Shown here: positions 50,301 through 62,105 of the stretch, in pieces
How positions within the stretch are numbered: position 1 is the first letter of the stretch
Layout of the letters: each line of letters opens with the position of its first letter
NCBI GenBank assembly: GCA_036852015.1
Contig: JAANDG010000711.1
Span: 1 to 64,000, forward strand
Length of the DNA stretch: 64,000 nt
DNA from: Pelodera strongyloides
Lineage: Eukaryota > Nematoda > Chromadorea > Rhabditida > Rhabditidae
Reading direction: 5' to 3'
The notes under the pieces: model-generated
The model's database searches: none
Seen by the model: only the letters and a program-made list of their open reading frames with translations
Told to the model about the DNA's origin: nothing
Translations under genes and position numbers: made by a program

Positions 50301-50524
50301 GGCCCAATACGTGCAACAGGTCCGGAATTCAGAATTTGTTTTATCCATAAAAAGCGAGATTGTAATCCTTAAGACATTGTGTTAATTAGTACCTTCGACA
50401 ACATGGAAAAATAAATACAGATTTTTCTCCCGCATGTTTATTAAGCGCTAGTGGCCTTAGAATCGATGGCTGTGGCAAATGACTAATAATTCTTCTTCAG
50501 TGGGTTGCCCCTCCGGCTCAGTGA
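47331..50524 (+). CDS. sek-1: MAP kinase kinase, MKK3/MKK6 type (p38 activator)
   Basis: Dual-specificity kinase that phosphorylates p38-type MAP kinases. Exons: 47331-47457, 47757-47841, 48051-48183, 48318-48404, 48506-48562, 48695-48787, 49308-49444, 49582-49699, 49847-49989, 50208-50319, 50501-50524, about 371 residues. Visible: glycine loop [10 protein letters not shown] (93-102), Lys115 in MAVK, catalytic HRDVKPSN (Asp212), DFG (230-232) and the activation loop SIAKT with Ser240 and Thr244, as in MKK3/6 (SVAKT). [18 protein letters not shown] and [12 protein letters not shown] are diagnostic of this subgroup. The usual APE is PPE (PYMPPER). The basic N-terminus (KPPKISM) could include a MAPK docking site. 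The ATG lies eight bases after TATTCAG. If the last donor (CAG/GTCCGG) is not used, the frame ends at 50385, 25 bases before an AATAAA at 50410. The symbol is by analogy with C. elegans. Confidence 0.93.
48873..49204. mobile_element. Foldback / MITE-like inverted repeat in kinase intron
   Basis: Two imperfectly complementary arms of about 140-160 bases (48873-49013 and 49060-49204) flank a short loop. Outer ends are TTTTACCGAAAGATGGTGG versus the complement of CCATCATCTTTCGATAAAA. Inner blocks AGCTTCCAATAAACATG and CGTACTGTGTGTCCCGA are also mirrored. It lies inside the 520-base intron between 48787 and 49308, so the pre-mRNA could form a long hairpin. No open frame or known transposase is present. 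Confidence 0.8.
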
Positions 50525-53500
50525 GGTTTCGTCGGCAGTTCCTACAAAGGAGTGAAAAGTTCTCTCATCATGCAACAAACAAGAGAATAGAAACCATGCC
50601 GTTGCCGTGCATTTACGCCATTCTTCCGTTTGTATGTTCCGGTACTTTGTGCTAATGTCGTTGCCATTACCCCTTCCCCCTTCCCCCACCTCCATACTCA
50701 TGTTCAAATTGTGGCGTTGACAGTTGTTAGCGATCTCCAGTTACAGAATAAGCCGATTCCCTTTCGCAATGCGGCCTCTATATGGTATGTCCTGCTTTCA
50801 ATCATTAATACCATTTTCAACTTGCAAGCTGCGCTGCAGCCTGTCGCGTACTTTCGTGAAACGAGTTGGGCACGGTATCAATCTACTATCGCCCAATAAG
50901 CCATTTATTCCACAAACCGAATGTACAAAGGTCTTTGCTCGTAACTGTGGCTTCAGGTTGACACTGCAATTCCATCATATATATTTATAGATTGTAGCGA
51001 TTTAATGATTAAGGTAATGATTGTAATATCTGTAAACATGAATTGTTTGATAAACTATGTCTCCCTGATTACAACTGTCCCAAAATAGAATCCTAGACTC
51101 ATCTTTCAATCGCGCTCGTACCTATACCGTTTATATTCGTTTATTGTCCTACTTTTTATGTGTTGTGTGATAATACACTAAAAATTGTCAAAAAAAAAGA
51201 AACCAAAGTTTGAACCTTAGCTCTTCTGGTTGTAAAATAAGCTAGTCTTGTGTTATGATCATGTCGTTATTTTCTCAGTGTAAGTTTGTGTATTCCGTTC
51301 CTTGCATGTGAGCCGACTCGTAAGTGCATAGTGACTATTTTTTGTCCCAGTCGTTTAGAAGTGTATTTTTCAGTCATATCCTTCAAGATATTATTGCAAG
51401 TCGTTGTTTTATGATAATGCAGACCATTCCTCTTATTCTGGTCGTTGATTAGGCACGTTTTGGCGGCAGAGTGAAGAGTTTGGCTGGGCCAATCGCTTCG
51501 TAGAAAATGATCAATATTCAAATTAGGCTCCTTTTGCTTTCTTTCCTCGTTGCCGCTTGCTTGCTTCTTGTCTCCCTCCGTTCTGTTTTACTCTCTGTCT
51601 CCTTCTCCGTCTTTTGCTCCATATCTGTTGTTCCCTCTTTATCTGTCTCTCTTTAACATTGTCTCCTTGATCATCTATCAGCTCTTTACGTGTTCAAATC
51701 TCATCTGAAGGAATAAAACTGACAGTCGCAAACTGGTCACGAGGCGCGCATCTATGCTTCTTTTTCTGTTAGACTGCTTTCTCTTCTGTTTCCTATGTTG
51801 CGTCTCGCTCTTCTGTGATTTAGCCATTTTTGTTTCGTTTTCCCCTTTCCCTTTAGTGACGATGAGTTCTATTTATTTCTTTTTCAATAATTCACTGTAC
51901 TAGAGTATAAATTGTGATTCCTTTGAGGTTTCCTTGACACAACAGTTTAATGTTACATCCCTCAATACCTTGAGTATTATTAATACACACAACAAAGTTT
52001 GGATAAAGAAATAGTTTATAGCGATATGTAAATAGGGAACCATCGTGGTGATAAGTGCATACTCGCTCATTTGCGCCTATAAGTATTATTATGAAAAAGA
52101 TTAATAACAAGAAAATTACCTTTAAGCTACAAAAGTATATATGACAAAAGAATTACAGCTTACAATTAGAGAAAAGACAGCATGTCACATATCTAGAAAA
52201 AAAGCGAAACACAATACAATACAGTTGGGAATATTCGCGAATGGGGAAATGCGTTACTGTTTTGAAGATACAATAAATAAGCGCATTGCCAATTCAAATA
52301 TTCGAGTTGATGTCTTGAGTGTCTTCAGCAACATATGAAGCCTTGCACGCAAGTATTTTACTTTTGATTGGTCAACTAAACGTCACTCATTTTTTTTAGT
52401 TTTCGACATGAGTGTTTTGCTAAAAGTTCGCACAATGAAATACACACTCGACTTTGAATTGGCGGTGAACTATAAAAATCTGGGCCCTGTATCTGTAGAG
52501 GATTTCGTACATTGGAAGACATTCAAAGTTACTGCGAGACACAGAAGAGGGATGTGATTTAACTAAATGGTACAAGCCATGCGACTGATCATACTAGCTT
52601 CTGAGTGCCTTAAAATCACCTGATGGAGGAGGTGGATAGGTTTACGCTAGGAATGGCCTAAATTATACAAATTTGGAGACATTTCGTGCTAATGGATTAC
52701 GAACTAAGCACAAATAAATCCGTTACTAATGGTAAGCTAATATAAATGTGTTTGCCCAAGAAGCTAGGGAGATCACAGGGAAATGTTACATATTGTGCTC
52801 ATCTATGTAACGCTGATTCTAATACGAGTCGCATCTATAGCTGAAATACACATTCTACTATTTTCTACTCGACTTGTACTCAGCTATTACTAACCGAATT
52901 ACAACTAATACGTAACTGGAACATGCAGTTTTCAGAAAAATGCGATCAAGAACAAATTATTTTCGACATGGGACAACGTAAACAATAACGAAGCTAACGG
53001 CAGTGGTGGAATGAGAATGGTTCTATTCTTTCCTATGTTATACGATGATTGCAAACAGTGTATGAGGTACAAAAAAACTGCACAAAAGTGATGTATAGTT
53101 TGAAAAAATAGAGATTCGACTGAGGTGGGTCAAGTAAAAATATCTAGCGGAGAGAGGGAATTATGCGCTGATTATTAATGGTCACCGGCTGGATGCATTG
53201 AACCTGAGCTGATTCAGTTTAGTGCTTTAGGCCACGGAAGCATTATCGACAGGATATGAAACCTGTAGAATAAGGATATTTGGTTATTCACAGAGCTGCC
53301 ACAAAATGGCAGGTCGCTGAGTTGGAGCATATGATCGGAATGTTGTGTGTTCTCGCTATTAAAAATCAAGTATATTCATGTGACATGTGGCGCACATCAT
53401 CACTGGAACTCGTGAATTTTTGTTTTGTTGCATAACATCAAAGTGCGCAACTATCATCATCTGAAAAAAAATATGTAGACCATAGTGGTGAAATATGTTT

Positions 53501-53576
53501 TCCGTCTTGTTTTTATAGATGAATACATTCACTACAAAGTATGTGTGTTAATCGCTGGTCAGAAATGAAAAATCTG
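50525..53576. other. Intergenic, no gene supported
   Basis: About 3 kb between the kinase (+) and the next minus-strand gene. Both neighbouring genes end here, so little promoter sequence is expected. Composition is AT-rich with CT-rich patches near 51535-51660. No exon chain was found. Confidence 0.5.
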
Positions 53577-55715
53577 TTAAGTACATATACGGTAAATGAG
53601 GACCGAATATAACGTACCTGGATCTTGTTCATCAATAAATGGAAGGTCAATGGCGCCCAGTGGAGCTGCAGGCAAACATTTCCGCACAAAACAACTGCTT
53701 GGCAGTCCGAGTTGACTGAAACATTCAGATGTCATATTTGGGCACCAGCTTGTCGAATCGGTGAGCGCACTAGATATGTTACCTCTATTTAGACTACACT
53801 GAATCATGCAAAATACTCGCATCGTCTCTGACAAACTGCTGTGATTTGCTTATCTCAATTCTTTCATTCACACATCGAACTCTCTCAACTGCTCTACTGT
53901 TCTCTTTTACGCTCTAGCTCTCTAAGCTGTCTCTCCTCTCTTTCTTCCTCTTGCTGGTTTCCTCTATTCCATGCATGCAGGTGTGGCGCATGGTGAAGGG
54001 CCCGAGTGAACCAACAAAAGAAACTGACAGCTGGGTTCGGTACAAAAGAGAAATTCTCGAAAGAGAGAGACTGATATTTCTGTAGAGAAGAACGAGATTT
54101 AGAGATAAAAAAGGAACCTGAGAAGCGAACCATGCGCAAGGAGAAATAGAGACTATGCGGATAGCAAGTGACGGAATCTCAGAAAAATAGAACCCCGCAG
54201 TGAGCCTATCACCCATCGGCAACCCACACAAATCTCACACCCAACTTTTGGCAACAGACCCAAAAGTTGCTAATAAGTTCTTGTTTATAGTGAACGGCAG
54301 AAAATCACCGACGAGCTAGTTTTATCCGTTTGACAAACCCGCAATTAGCAAACAAACATACCAGAGCGCGCTGAAGAAAGCATTGGCTGAGACCACACTA
54401 AACCCTGACTTGATTGGCGATCCATCATCTATCACCACGTTGAAAAGGGTGTTGGCACTCGTCTCCCTGTAGGGAATAAGGAAAAGGTAGGGTGGATGGG
54501 CGAGCCGGCGGGAAAAATATCACTACTATCAGATATAAAATTAACAATATACAAATACAGTACACAATGCATATATACATAAAAATCAAGATATTAGATG
54601 TGCACCAACAGTGAATATTGCGAAGTAGCCATGCTTAATAGAACACCGACAGGTAGAAAACATACCGATTCAGGTGACTGGCCCACCAGATTCCAGACCT
54701 CGTTAGTCCCCAACTCTTCGGTTTCTCAGCTTCGCAGTTCTCTTCATCACTATCGCCAATCCAGAGTGTACGCGAGTCTCGCACCAAAATCCGCCGATTC
54801 TGCTTGATCTGAAGTCACACACAGCTGGATAGTTGCTTTTAGAGATGAATAACTGTCCAGCGCATGATTATAAAGAAACAGGTCAGTTTTAGAAGGAACA
54901 GAGCAACGCAACGTTCATGTAGAGGAAAACGCCTGCTAGATAAAAGTGGAAATTACAACTCCTGGTCAGGCACGGATCACAACTACAAATATTAAAAGTT
55001 CCCGATGCTTGTTGATTACCTGTGATTGGTCATATACAGACGGTGGCGTCTGGAACTCGGCCTTCGGATTGAAATAGTAGTAGTTGCGAACATGAATACA
55101 TCCGTCTGCTGTGACACAAACAAAAGGATCGTCGTAGACGGCGGGAACAGGAATTAACGTCTCGGAGGAAAATCCCAATCCGTAACCGTGGGATGGGGTC
55201 CCCGGACTCGTACTCGGCGACTGGCAACTCCCAGACGTGGAAGCTTTGTCGGGAGCAATCGCCTCCACTGTAAATTAGAAATAATTATTTTTGCTGCATA
55301 TTATTAAATGTTTCATAATTAACAAATTTTGAGAGAAAGAACTAAATATCTCAGTGTTATCAATTGTAACTAAATTGAATTTAATGTTTAACAGATAACT
55401 TAAAAACCTACATGTTATTGAATTGGTGTCGACTTGAAGTGGCTCGTCCGTTCCTGTAATGCGCAACAATGCATTTAATAGGGAGAGGAGTAATGACCAA
55501 ATTCCGAAACAACCAATTAGCACAGCGTATAATACAATGAGAGCTACTCATACTACTTTGCATAAGGCAGGGTGTTCCTTGCTTATTATTATTTCCACAC
55601 CTGTGTTGTCTCTTTTTTGATGACGCCGTCCGATATGCAGTCTATGTCGTATGAGATGAACGATCGACTTATACCGTACTCGTGGAGCGGTCATTTCACG
55701 TGTGATACTGTCCAT
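53577..55715 (-). CDS. Unrecognised protein, possible PH-like domain
   Basis: Six exons on the minus strand join in phase: 55601-55715, 55412-55453, 55020-55267, 54666-54808, 54362-54466, 53577-53715, giving about 263 residues. A basic N-terminus is followed by a Ser/Pro/Gly-rich linker and then a folded-looking region. That region contains VRNYYYFNP, ILVRDSRTLWIGDSDEE, PKSWGLTRSGIWWAS and, toward the end, SGFSVVSANAFFSAL. The pattern of YYYF, a basic strand, W-G...WW and a hydrophobic strand before a helix resembles uncharacterised bacterial PH-like proteins I recall, but I cannot name a family with certainty. There is no signal peptide or membrane helix. The start follows AATTTAG by six bases. 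The last exon is the least secure; it may instead splice on at CCAG/GTACGT near 53620. Confidence 0.65.
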
Positions 55716-57732
55716 TGCATTCTAAATTGAAGAGTTCTAGAGAAATTTCAGGCTTAATAATTCCAGCTAATATCGTCGATAACCCAATACAACAAGTCCG
55801 CTACTGTACACTAATAAAACTACAAAATATCCAACAAGTAAACTAGATTTCCGGAACTAAGAAAAAAAACCAGCAAATTAAAGGAGGCCCTATGTTGCTA
55901 CATAGAAAAGTAAATGAAGCATAAAAACTATGGAAAATAAAAAGGGCACACGTAATTAAATATTGGATTATACAACAAGCAAACGATAAGCCGGATTATA
56001 TTTAAAAAGAAGACAAATGCACAATTAGAAAAAAAATGATAATGCTTGCGGGAGAACCCTAAACATATTGAGTGTACATTGCTAATTCTATTTTGTGGAA
56101 AAGCGGGACATGGAAAACTGGCTTATCCAAAGTCAAATAAGATAAACGACGAACGAAACAAAATAGTGAAAAGGCTAGATATAGAAATGGCAACTGCCCA
56201 ACAAAGATACGACTATAAACAGAAAAAAGCCACGTTTTCAAGAAGAGCTTTTTGTAAACTTATCTTAGAATTGGGTTTTTTGTGCTACTACAAAGCGAAC
56301 TCAACTACCCAGAAACCGAACATACTCTCTTTTAGGTATTGAATTTGCAGCACAGAAGAAGAATACAAAGATAGCAAAAAGTTAGCCTAAAGAGAGTAAT
56401 CACGCCATTAATTAATTTTTACTTGTGCCCATGGGAATGAGAAATAACCACGGAAATCTAGCTGAATGTTTGTTGACACAAAGAGGTGGTATGTCTTAAG
56501 TTTGTAAGGGGATATGCACAAAATGTTACAGAGTGAGTAAATGCTTATTTTTTTTATTCCTTTGTTTTCGTCGAGCTACTTCGCGTTTGTACTTGACGGG
56601 ATTCCGGCAATGAACATGGCGCATAAGCTGTTTTAGCGAGAAAATGAATAATGTACTAGGCATATGAATGCTAACTGCGGACAAGGGTTAAGACGACAAA
56701 AGCATGAGTGCGTGCATAGACCAACTTGCGGGTTGATATATGGGAGTATGCTGTGGGTGGGTTATGCGAAGGGGGCAAACCGATGCATGAACTTTCCCTT
56801 CCTAATAAATCAATGAGATAGCTGGGACAAGCCATGGACTCGCACGCAATAATGGTCATGCAGTTGCAAACTACTAACAATAAGGCTGAATTATTACAGT
56901 AAATAAAATTCGCTTGCATAAACGAAGGTAACGAAGAAGGGTGAAATACAAGTCAGTTTTACAAATTTCGTCAATAGTCGGGAAGGAAAGGACCGGAGAG
57001 GCAGAGAGATCGTCCTTGAAGAGCAGTTTGTACACACGTGACAGGGTGGCAAAGAGAGAGATAGAGAGAGTGAGAGAGATAGAGAGACATAGAAAGGGAT
57101 AGAGAGGGGAGAGGGATTGGGAAAGTGGGGGAGGAGATTGGAAAAGACGGTGGTGGGTCGGGAAAAAAGAAAACGCCTGGATAAGGTAACATGATGAGAC
57201 AAGAAAGAAAAAGTGAAAGAGATAAGAAAAAGAGATAAAAACATAAATACGAGAAGACGGAAAGGAGAAATAGCTAAGATTGAGTAAGGTATGCGAATAA
57301 GAGATTGTTTGCAACTCAACGGGGGATAATAAAGCAAAACCGTATGCCACACATTATTTATTTTAGGAGATGTGAAAATGCAACAACAAGAGAGGTAGAG
57401 AGAGAGAGGGTATGGTCACTCGCTATTTTTTTTGGACGTATCCAAACGAGTCTATTATGTATCATGTCTGTGTAAGTAAGGCATACTTATTGTTGTCGTA
57501 CAATGTAAATGTTCCAGGCTCGTTGTCATGCGATATCGTAAAAAAGAATCACGTCCACTACATTATACTTTGCAAAATTATCAGTCTTTAGGCGGTCGGA
57601 CACCTTATAATTAGTAGTCCAGAGCAGTACCGCTTGTACGATGGGTGCAGAATAGTAGGCTTGTGTCGAAAAGGGATATCACGTGAAACAGGACAAACAG
57701 GCTGTCGATTCCAGTCTGTCGATTCTGTCCAG
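55716..57732. other. Intergenic, GA-rich tract
   Basis: AT-rich DNA followed by a purine-rich segment (about 56990-57250) with GAGA runs that create long Ser/Phe/Leu-rich frames on the minus strand (56874-57352). These frames overlap each other in two phases and look like low-complexity artefacts, so no gene is called. Confidence 0.5.
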
Positions 57733-59392
57733 TCTTATTATATAAAGTTGGGAGCTTTGTTTGTTTGTGCGTTTGTTTGAGTGTACGTTTGGATGATGTG
57801 CGTTACGCTCAGTTTGTAGGATTGGTTCAGTAGTTCACGTTCCCGTGCACTGAGCCATCTCACTTCCTGAGCGCCCCTCTCACAAAACGTCCAAAAAAGG
57901 CTGCATATGTGGAATATGTGTGGTGTATCGTTCGGGCGCGGTGGCGCGCAGCTCATTTTAGGAAACAAAGAACACTCACAACTCAAAGAACTACCAAATC
58001 ACAATCCTTGACAATTTTTTATGAAATACTTTTTTGTAATCACTTCGTAGTCTAATTTTTCATTTACTCATTTTACAAAGATTTAGTCGACATATTTTGC
58101 AACAAAGCATTGAGTAATTCTCTGCACATTTCCCTTATTTCCCATGAAACGAGCGTCCAATCTTGAGCGATGTTTCGGTCGAACGAAAGAACATTCAACA
58201 GAATTTCTTAATTTCGCGTAGTTTTTGCTTTAGTATGGATAATACACGGTATCACCTGTAACGTTCGACGACATTCTTTAGTTTAATACAGTTAAGGAAA
58301 AGATCTGTGACAATTTTTTTAGGATTTGGGATTTTTTCTGCTTTATAGAGTCTAACGATTTGCAGACAGTTTAGGAGGAATACGTTCACCAGTTATATAA
58401 AGGGCACACTAAAACTATGTTCGATCCCATGTTTAACATTCGTATAGGTTTCAAAAAGTAAAATAGCGGTCACTTATTCCGCTGCTTTTAGGCTTTGGCA
58501 ATTTTTTTTTAGGTTATAGACTTATAGAGGCCAGCAAGTTGCAGACAATTTAGGAGAAATATAGTCAACAGAAACTAAGTTCTACCCCCGTGTTTGATAT
58601 TGGTGTAGGTTTCAAAAGGAAAATAACAAAAGTGAAGCTATTTCCTTCGCACAAATGTTTGCTTCTAACTTATATAGCCCAGCGAAACATTGCGACGTAT
58701 CATCCAGGCACTTATTAATTTTTTTTGAAATTTTTTCGATATTATACAGTCCAGCAAGTTGCAGACAATTTAGGAGTAATATAGTCAACAGAAACTAAGT
58801 TCTAACCCGTGTTTAATATTGGTATGGGTTTCAAAAGGAAAAATGAGAGACTGGAGTCTCTTTACAGACAAATGTTTCTTCCTAACTTATATAGCCCAGC
58901 GAAACATTGCGGCGTATCAGCCACGCGATATTAAGCTGCTTTTAGTAGGCTTCGGCAATTTTTTCGGTCCTAGAGTAGAACAAGTTGCAGACAATTTAGG
59001 AGGAATACAGTCAACAGAAACTAAGATCTATCCCCGTGTTTGATATCGGTGTAGGTTTCAAAAGGAAAAATAACAAAGATGAAAACCATTTCCTTTATGT
59101 AAATGTTTGCTTCTAACTTATATATCCCAGCGAAACATTGCGGCGTATCAGCCACGCGCTTATTCCGCTGCTTTTCGGTTTTGGAAATTTTTTGGACGCT
59201 ATATTAGTCACACGATTTACAGGCAATTTAGGAGGAATATAGTCAACGTCCTAAAATGGGCGAACCAAAACTAAGTTCTATCCCCAGGAAACTATCCTTG
59301 CGAGAAATAGTTGCTTCTACTTATAGATATAGCCCAGTGAAACATAGCGACCATCAGCGAATATTGGAAAGACGCCTCAGGCGGCGGTAGCC
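57733..59392 (+). mobile_element. Helitron-like non-autonomous element, copy 1
   Basis: The outer end is TCTTATTATATAAAGTTGGG followed by TTTGTTTGTGCGTTTGTTTG and an ACTGAACC-type block (read on the opposite strand as GAACTACTGAACCAATCC), which resembles invertebrate Helitron 5' ends with the leading TC. The other end is the hairpin-forming GACGCCTCAGGCGGCGGTAGCC at the palindrome centre. It has no Rep/helicase frame, so it is non-autonomous. It is longer than copies 2 and 3 because an internal unit with ATTTAGGAG(G/T)AATATAGTCAAC is present five times rather than three. Confidence 0.7.
58370..59245 (+). repeat. Internal tandem repeat within element copy 1
   Basis: Blocks beginning CAGACAATTTAGGAG, or close variants, start near 58372, 58543, 58763, 58987 and 59220, giving unit lengths of about 170-235 bp. 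Most blocks continue with AACAGAAACTAAGTTCTA and GGTTTCAAAAGGAAAA. Copies 2 and 3 of the element have three such blocks, so the array expanded in copy 1 or shrank in the others. Confidence 0.8.
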
Positions 59393-60620
59393 GGCTACCG
59401 CCGCCTGAGGCGTCTTTCCGATATTCGCTGATGGTCGCTATGTTTCACTGGGCTATATCTATAAGTAGAAGCAACTATTTCTCGCAAGAATAGTTTCCTG
59501 GGGATAGAACTTAGTTTTGGTTCGCCCATTTTAGGACGTTGACTATATTCCTCCTAAATTGCCTGTAAATCGTTAGACTAATATAGCGTCCAAAAAATTT
59601 CCAAAACCGAAAAGCAGCGGAATAAGCGCGTGGCTGATACGCCGCAATGTTTCGCTGGGATATATAAGTTAGAAGCAAACATTTACATAAAGGAAATGGT
59701 TTTCATCTTTGTTATTTTTCCTTTTGAAACCTACACCGATATCAAACACGGGGGTAGAACTTAGTTTCTGTTGAATGTATTCCTCCTAAATTGTCTGCAA
59801 CTTGCTGGACTCTATAAGTCTATAACCTAAAAAAAATTACCAAAGCCTAAAAGCAGTGACCGGACCGCTATTTGTGACCGGACCGCTATTTTACTTTTTG
59901 AAACCTATACGAATGTTAAACATGGGATCGAACATAGTTTTAGTGTGCCCTTTATATAACTGGTGAACATATTCCTCCTAAACTGTCTGCAAATCGTTAG
60001 ACTCTATAAAGCAGAAAAAATCTCAAATCCTAAAAAAATTCCCAGATCTTTTCCTTAACTGTATTAAACTAAAGAATGTCGTCGAACGTTACATGTGCTA
60101 CCCTGTATTATCCATACTAAAGCAAAAACTACGCGAAATTAAGAAATTCTGTTGAATGTTCTTTCGTTCGACCGAAACATCGCTCAAGATTGGACGCTCG
60201 TTTCATGGGAAATAAGGGAAATGTGCAGAGAATTACTCAATGCTTTGTTGCAACATATGTCGACTAAATCTGTAAATGTAAAATGAGTAAATGAAAAGTT
60301 AGACTACGAAGTGATTACAAAAAAGTATTTCATAAAAAGTTGTCAAGGATTGTGATTTGGAAGTTCTTTGAGTTGTGAGTGTTCTTTGTTTCCTAAAATG
60401 AGCTGCGCGCCACCGCGCCCGAACGATACACCACATATATTCCACATATGCAGCCTTTTTTGGACGTTTGTGAGAGGGGCGCTCGGGAAGTGAGATGGCT
60501 CAGTGCACGGGAACGTGAACTACTGAACCAATCCTACAACCTGAGCGTAACGCACATCATCCAAACGTACACTCAAACAAACGCACAAACAAACAAAGCT
60601 CCCAACTTTATATAATAAGA
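59393..60620 (-). mobile_element. Helitron-like non-autonomous element, copy 2 (inverted to copy 1)
   Basis: Reverse complement of copy 1, joined to it tail to tail at 59392/59393 in the perfect palindrome GGTAGCC/GGCTACC. It runs outward to the complementary terminus TATATAATAAGA ending at 60620, where the minus strand starts TC. Nearly identical to copy 3, which points to recent formation. Confidence 0.7.
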
Positions 60621-60626
60621 TTATTA

Positions 60627-61853
60627 CCAGTCGGCTACCGCCGCCTGAGGCGTCTTTCCGATATTCGCTGATGGTCGCTATGTTTCACTGGGCTATATCT
60701 ATAAGTAGAAGCAACTATTTCTCGCAAGAATAGTTTCCTGGGGATAGAACTTAGTTTTGGTTCGCCCATTTTAGGACGTTGACTATATTCCTCCTAAATT
60801 GCCTGTAAATCGTTAGACTAATATAGCGTCCAAAAAATTTCCAAAACCGAAAAGCAGCGGAATAAGCGCGTGGCTGATACGCCGCAATGTTTCGCTGGGA
60901 TATATAAGTTAGAAGCAAACATTTACATAAAGGAAATGGTTTTCATCTTTGTTATTTTTCCTTTTGAAACCTACACCGATATCAAACACGGGGGTAGAAC
61001 TTAGTTTCTGTTGACTGTATTCCTCCTAAATTGTCTGCAACTTGCTGGACTCTATAAGTCTATAACCTAAAAAAAAATTACCAAAGCCTAAAAGCAGTGA
61101 CCGGACCGCTATTTGTGACCGGACCGCTATTTTACTTTTTGAAACCTATACGAATGTTAAACATGGGATCGAACATAGTTTTAGTGTGCCCTTTATATAA
61201 CTGGTGAACATATTCCTCCTAAACTGTCTGCAAATCGTTAGACTCTATAAAGCAGAAAAAATCTCAAATCCTAAAAAAATTCCCAGATCTTTTCCTTAAC
61301 TGTATTAAACTAAAGAATGTCGTCGAACGTTACATGTGATACCCTGTATTATCCATACTAAAGCAAAAACTACGCGAAATTAAGAAATTCTGTTGAATGT
61401 TCTTTCGTTCGACCGAAACATCGCTCAAGATTGGACGCTCGTTTCATGGGAAATAAGGGAAATGTGCAGAGAATTACTCAATGCTTTGTTGCAACATATG
61501 TCGACTAAATCTGTAAATGTAAAATGAGTAAATGAAAAGTTAGACTACGAAGTGATTACAAAAAAGTATTCATAAAAAGTTGTCAAGGATTGTGATTTGG
61601 AAGTTCTTTGAGTTGTGAGTGTTCTTTGTTTCCTAAAATGAGCTGCGCGCCACCGCGCCCGAACGATACACCACACATATTCCACATATGCAGCCTTTTT
61701 TGGACGTTTGTGAGAGGGGCGCTCGGGAAGTGAGATGGCTCAGTGCACGGGAACGTGAACTACTGAACCAATCCTACAACCTGAGCGTAACGCACATCAT
61801 CCAAACGTACACTCAAACAAACGCACAAACAAACAAAGCTCCCAACTTTATAT
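60627..61853 (-). mobile_element. Helitron-like non-autonomous element, copy 3 (tandem to copy 2)
   Basis: Same orientation as copy 2, from which it is separated by only six bases (TTATTA). Its 3' end on the minus strand reads CAGGCGGCGGTAGCCGACTGG, a short hairpin followed by CTGG, which fits the Helitron CTRR terminus. Its 5' side diverges at about 61853 (TATATATCGCG), so the terminal TC is not preserved there. Confidence 0.7.
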
Positions 61854-61854
61854 A

Positions 61855-61930
61855 TCGCGTGTTGTAATCGACAGTGTTGTAATCGTGTTGTAATCGACAA
61901 AACGGCCGCTGGTTGTAATCGACAGTGTGG
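61855..61930. repeat. Short minisatellite with GTTGTAATCGACA units
   Basis: Five near copies of (T)GTTGTAATCG(ACA) lie directly against the 5' side of element copy 3, with spacers of a few bases. The boundary coincides with loss of similarity to the other copies. Confidence 0.75.
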
Positions 61931-62105
61931 TATAAGTGAAGTGCTAGTAAATTTAATAGGCAGAAACAAAAAAAAACAAGATTTCAAATTAATGACGACT
62001 TGAGCAAAGCTATATGTGTGAGAATGTAAATCAGGTTACCTGACACTAAATAATAAATGCTCAGTGTCATAGTATGTAAAGATAAAAAAGGTCAATGAAT
62101 GTGGA

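Noticed and set aside
56874..57352. Minus-strand frames of about 155 residues
   Set aside because: They overlap in different phases and derive from GA-rich low-complexity DNA, giving Ser/Leu/Phe runs typical of artefacts.
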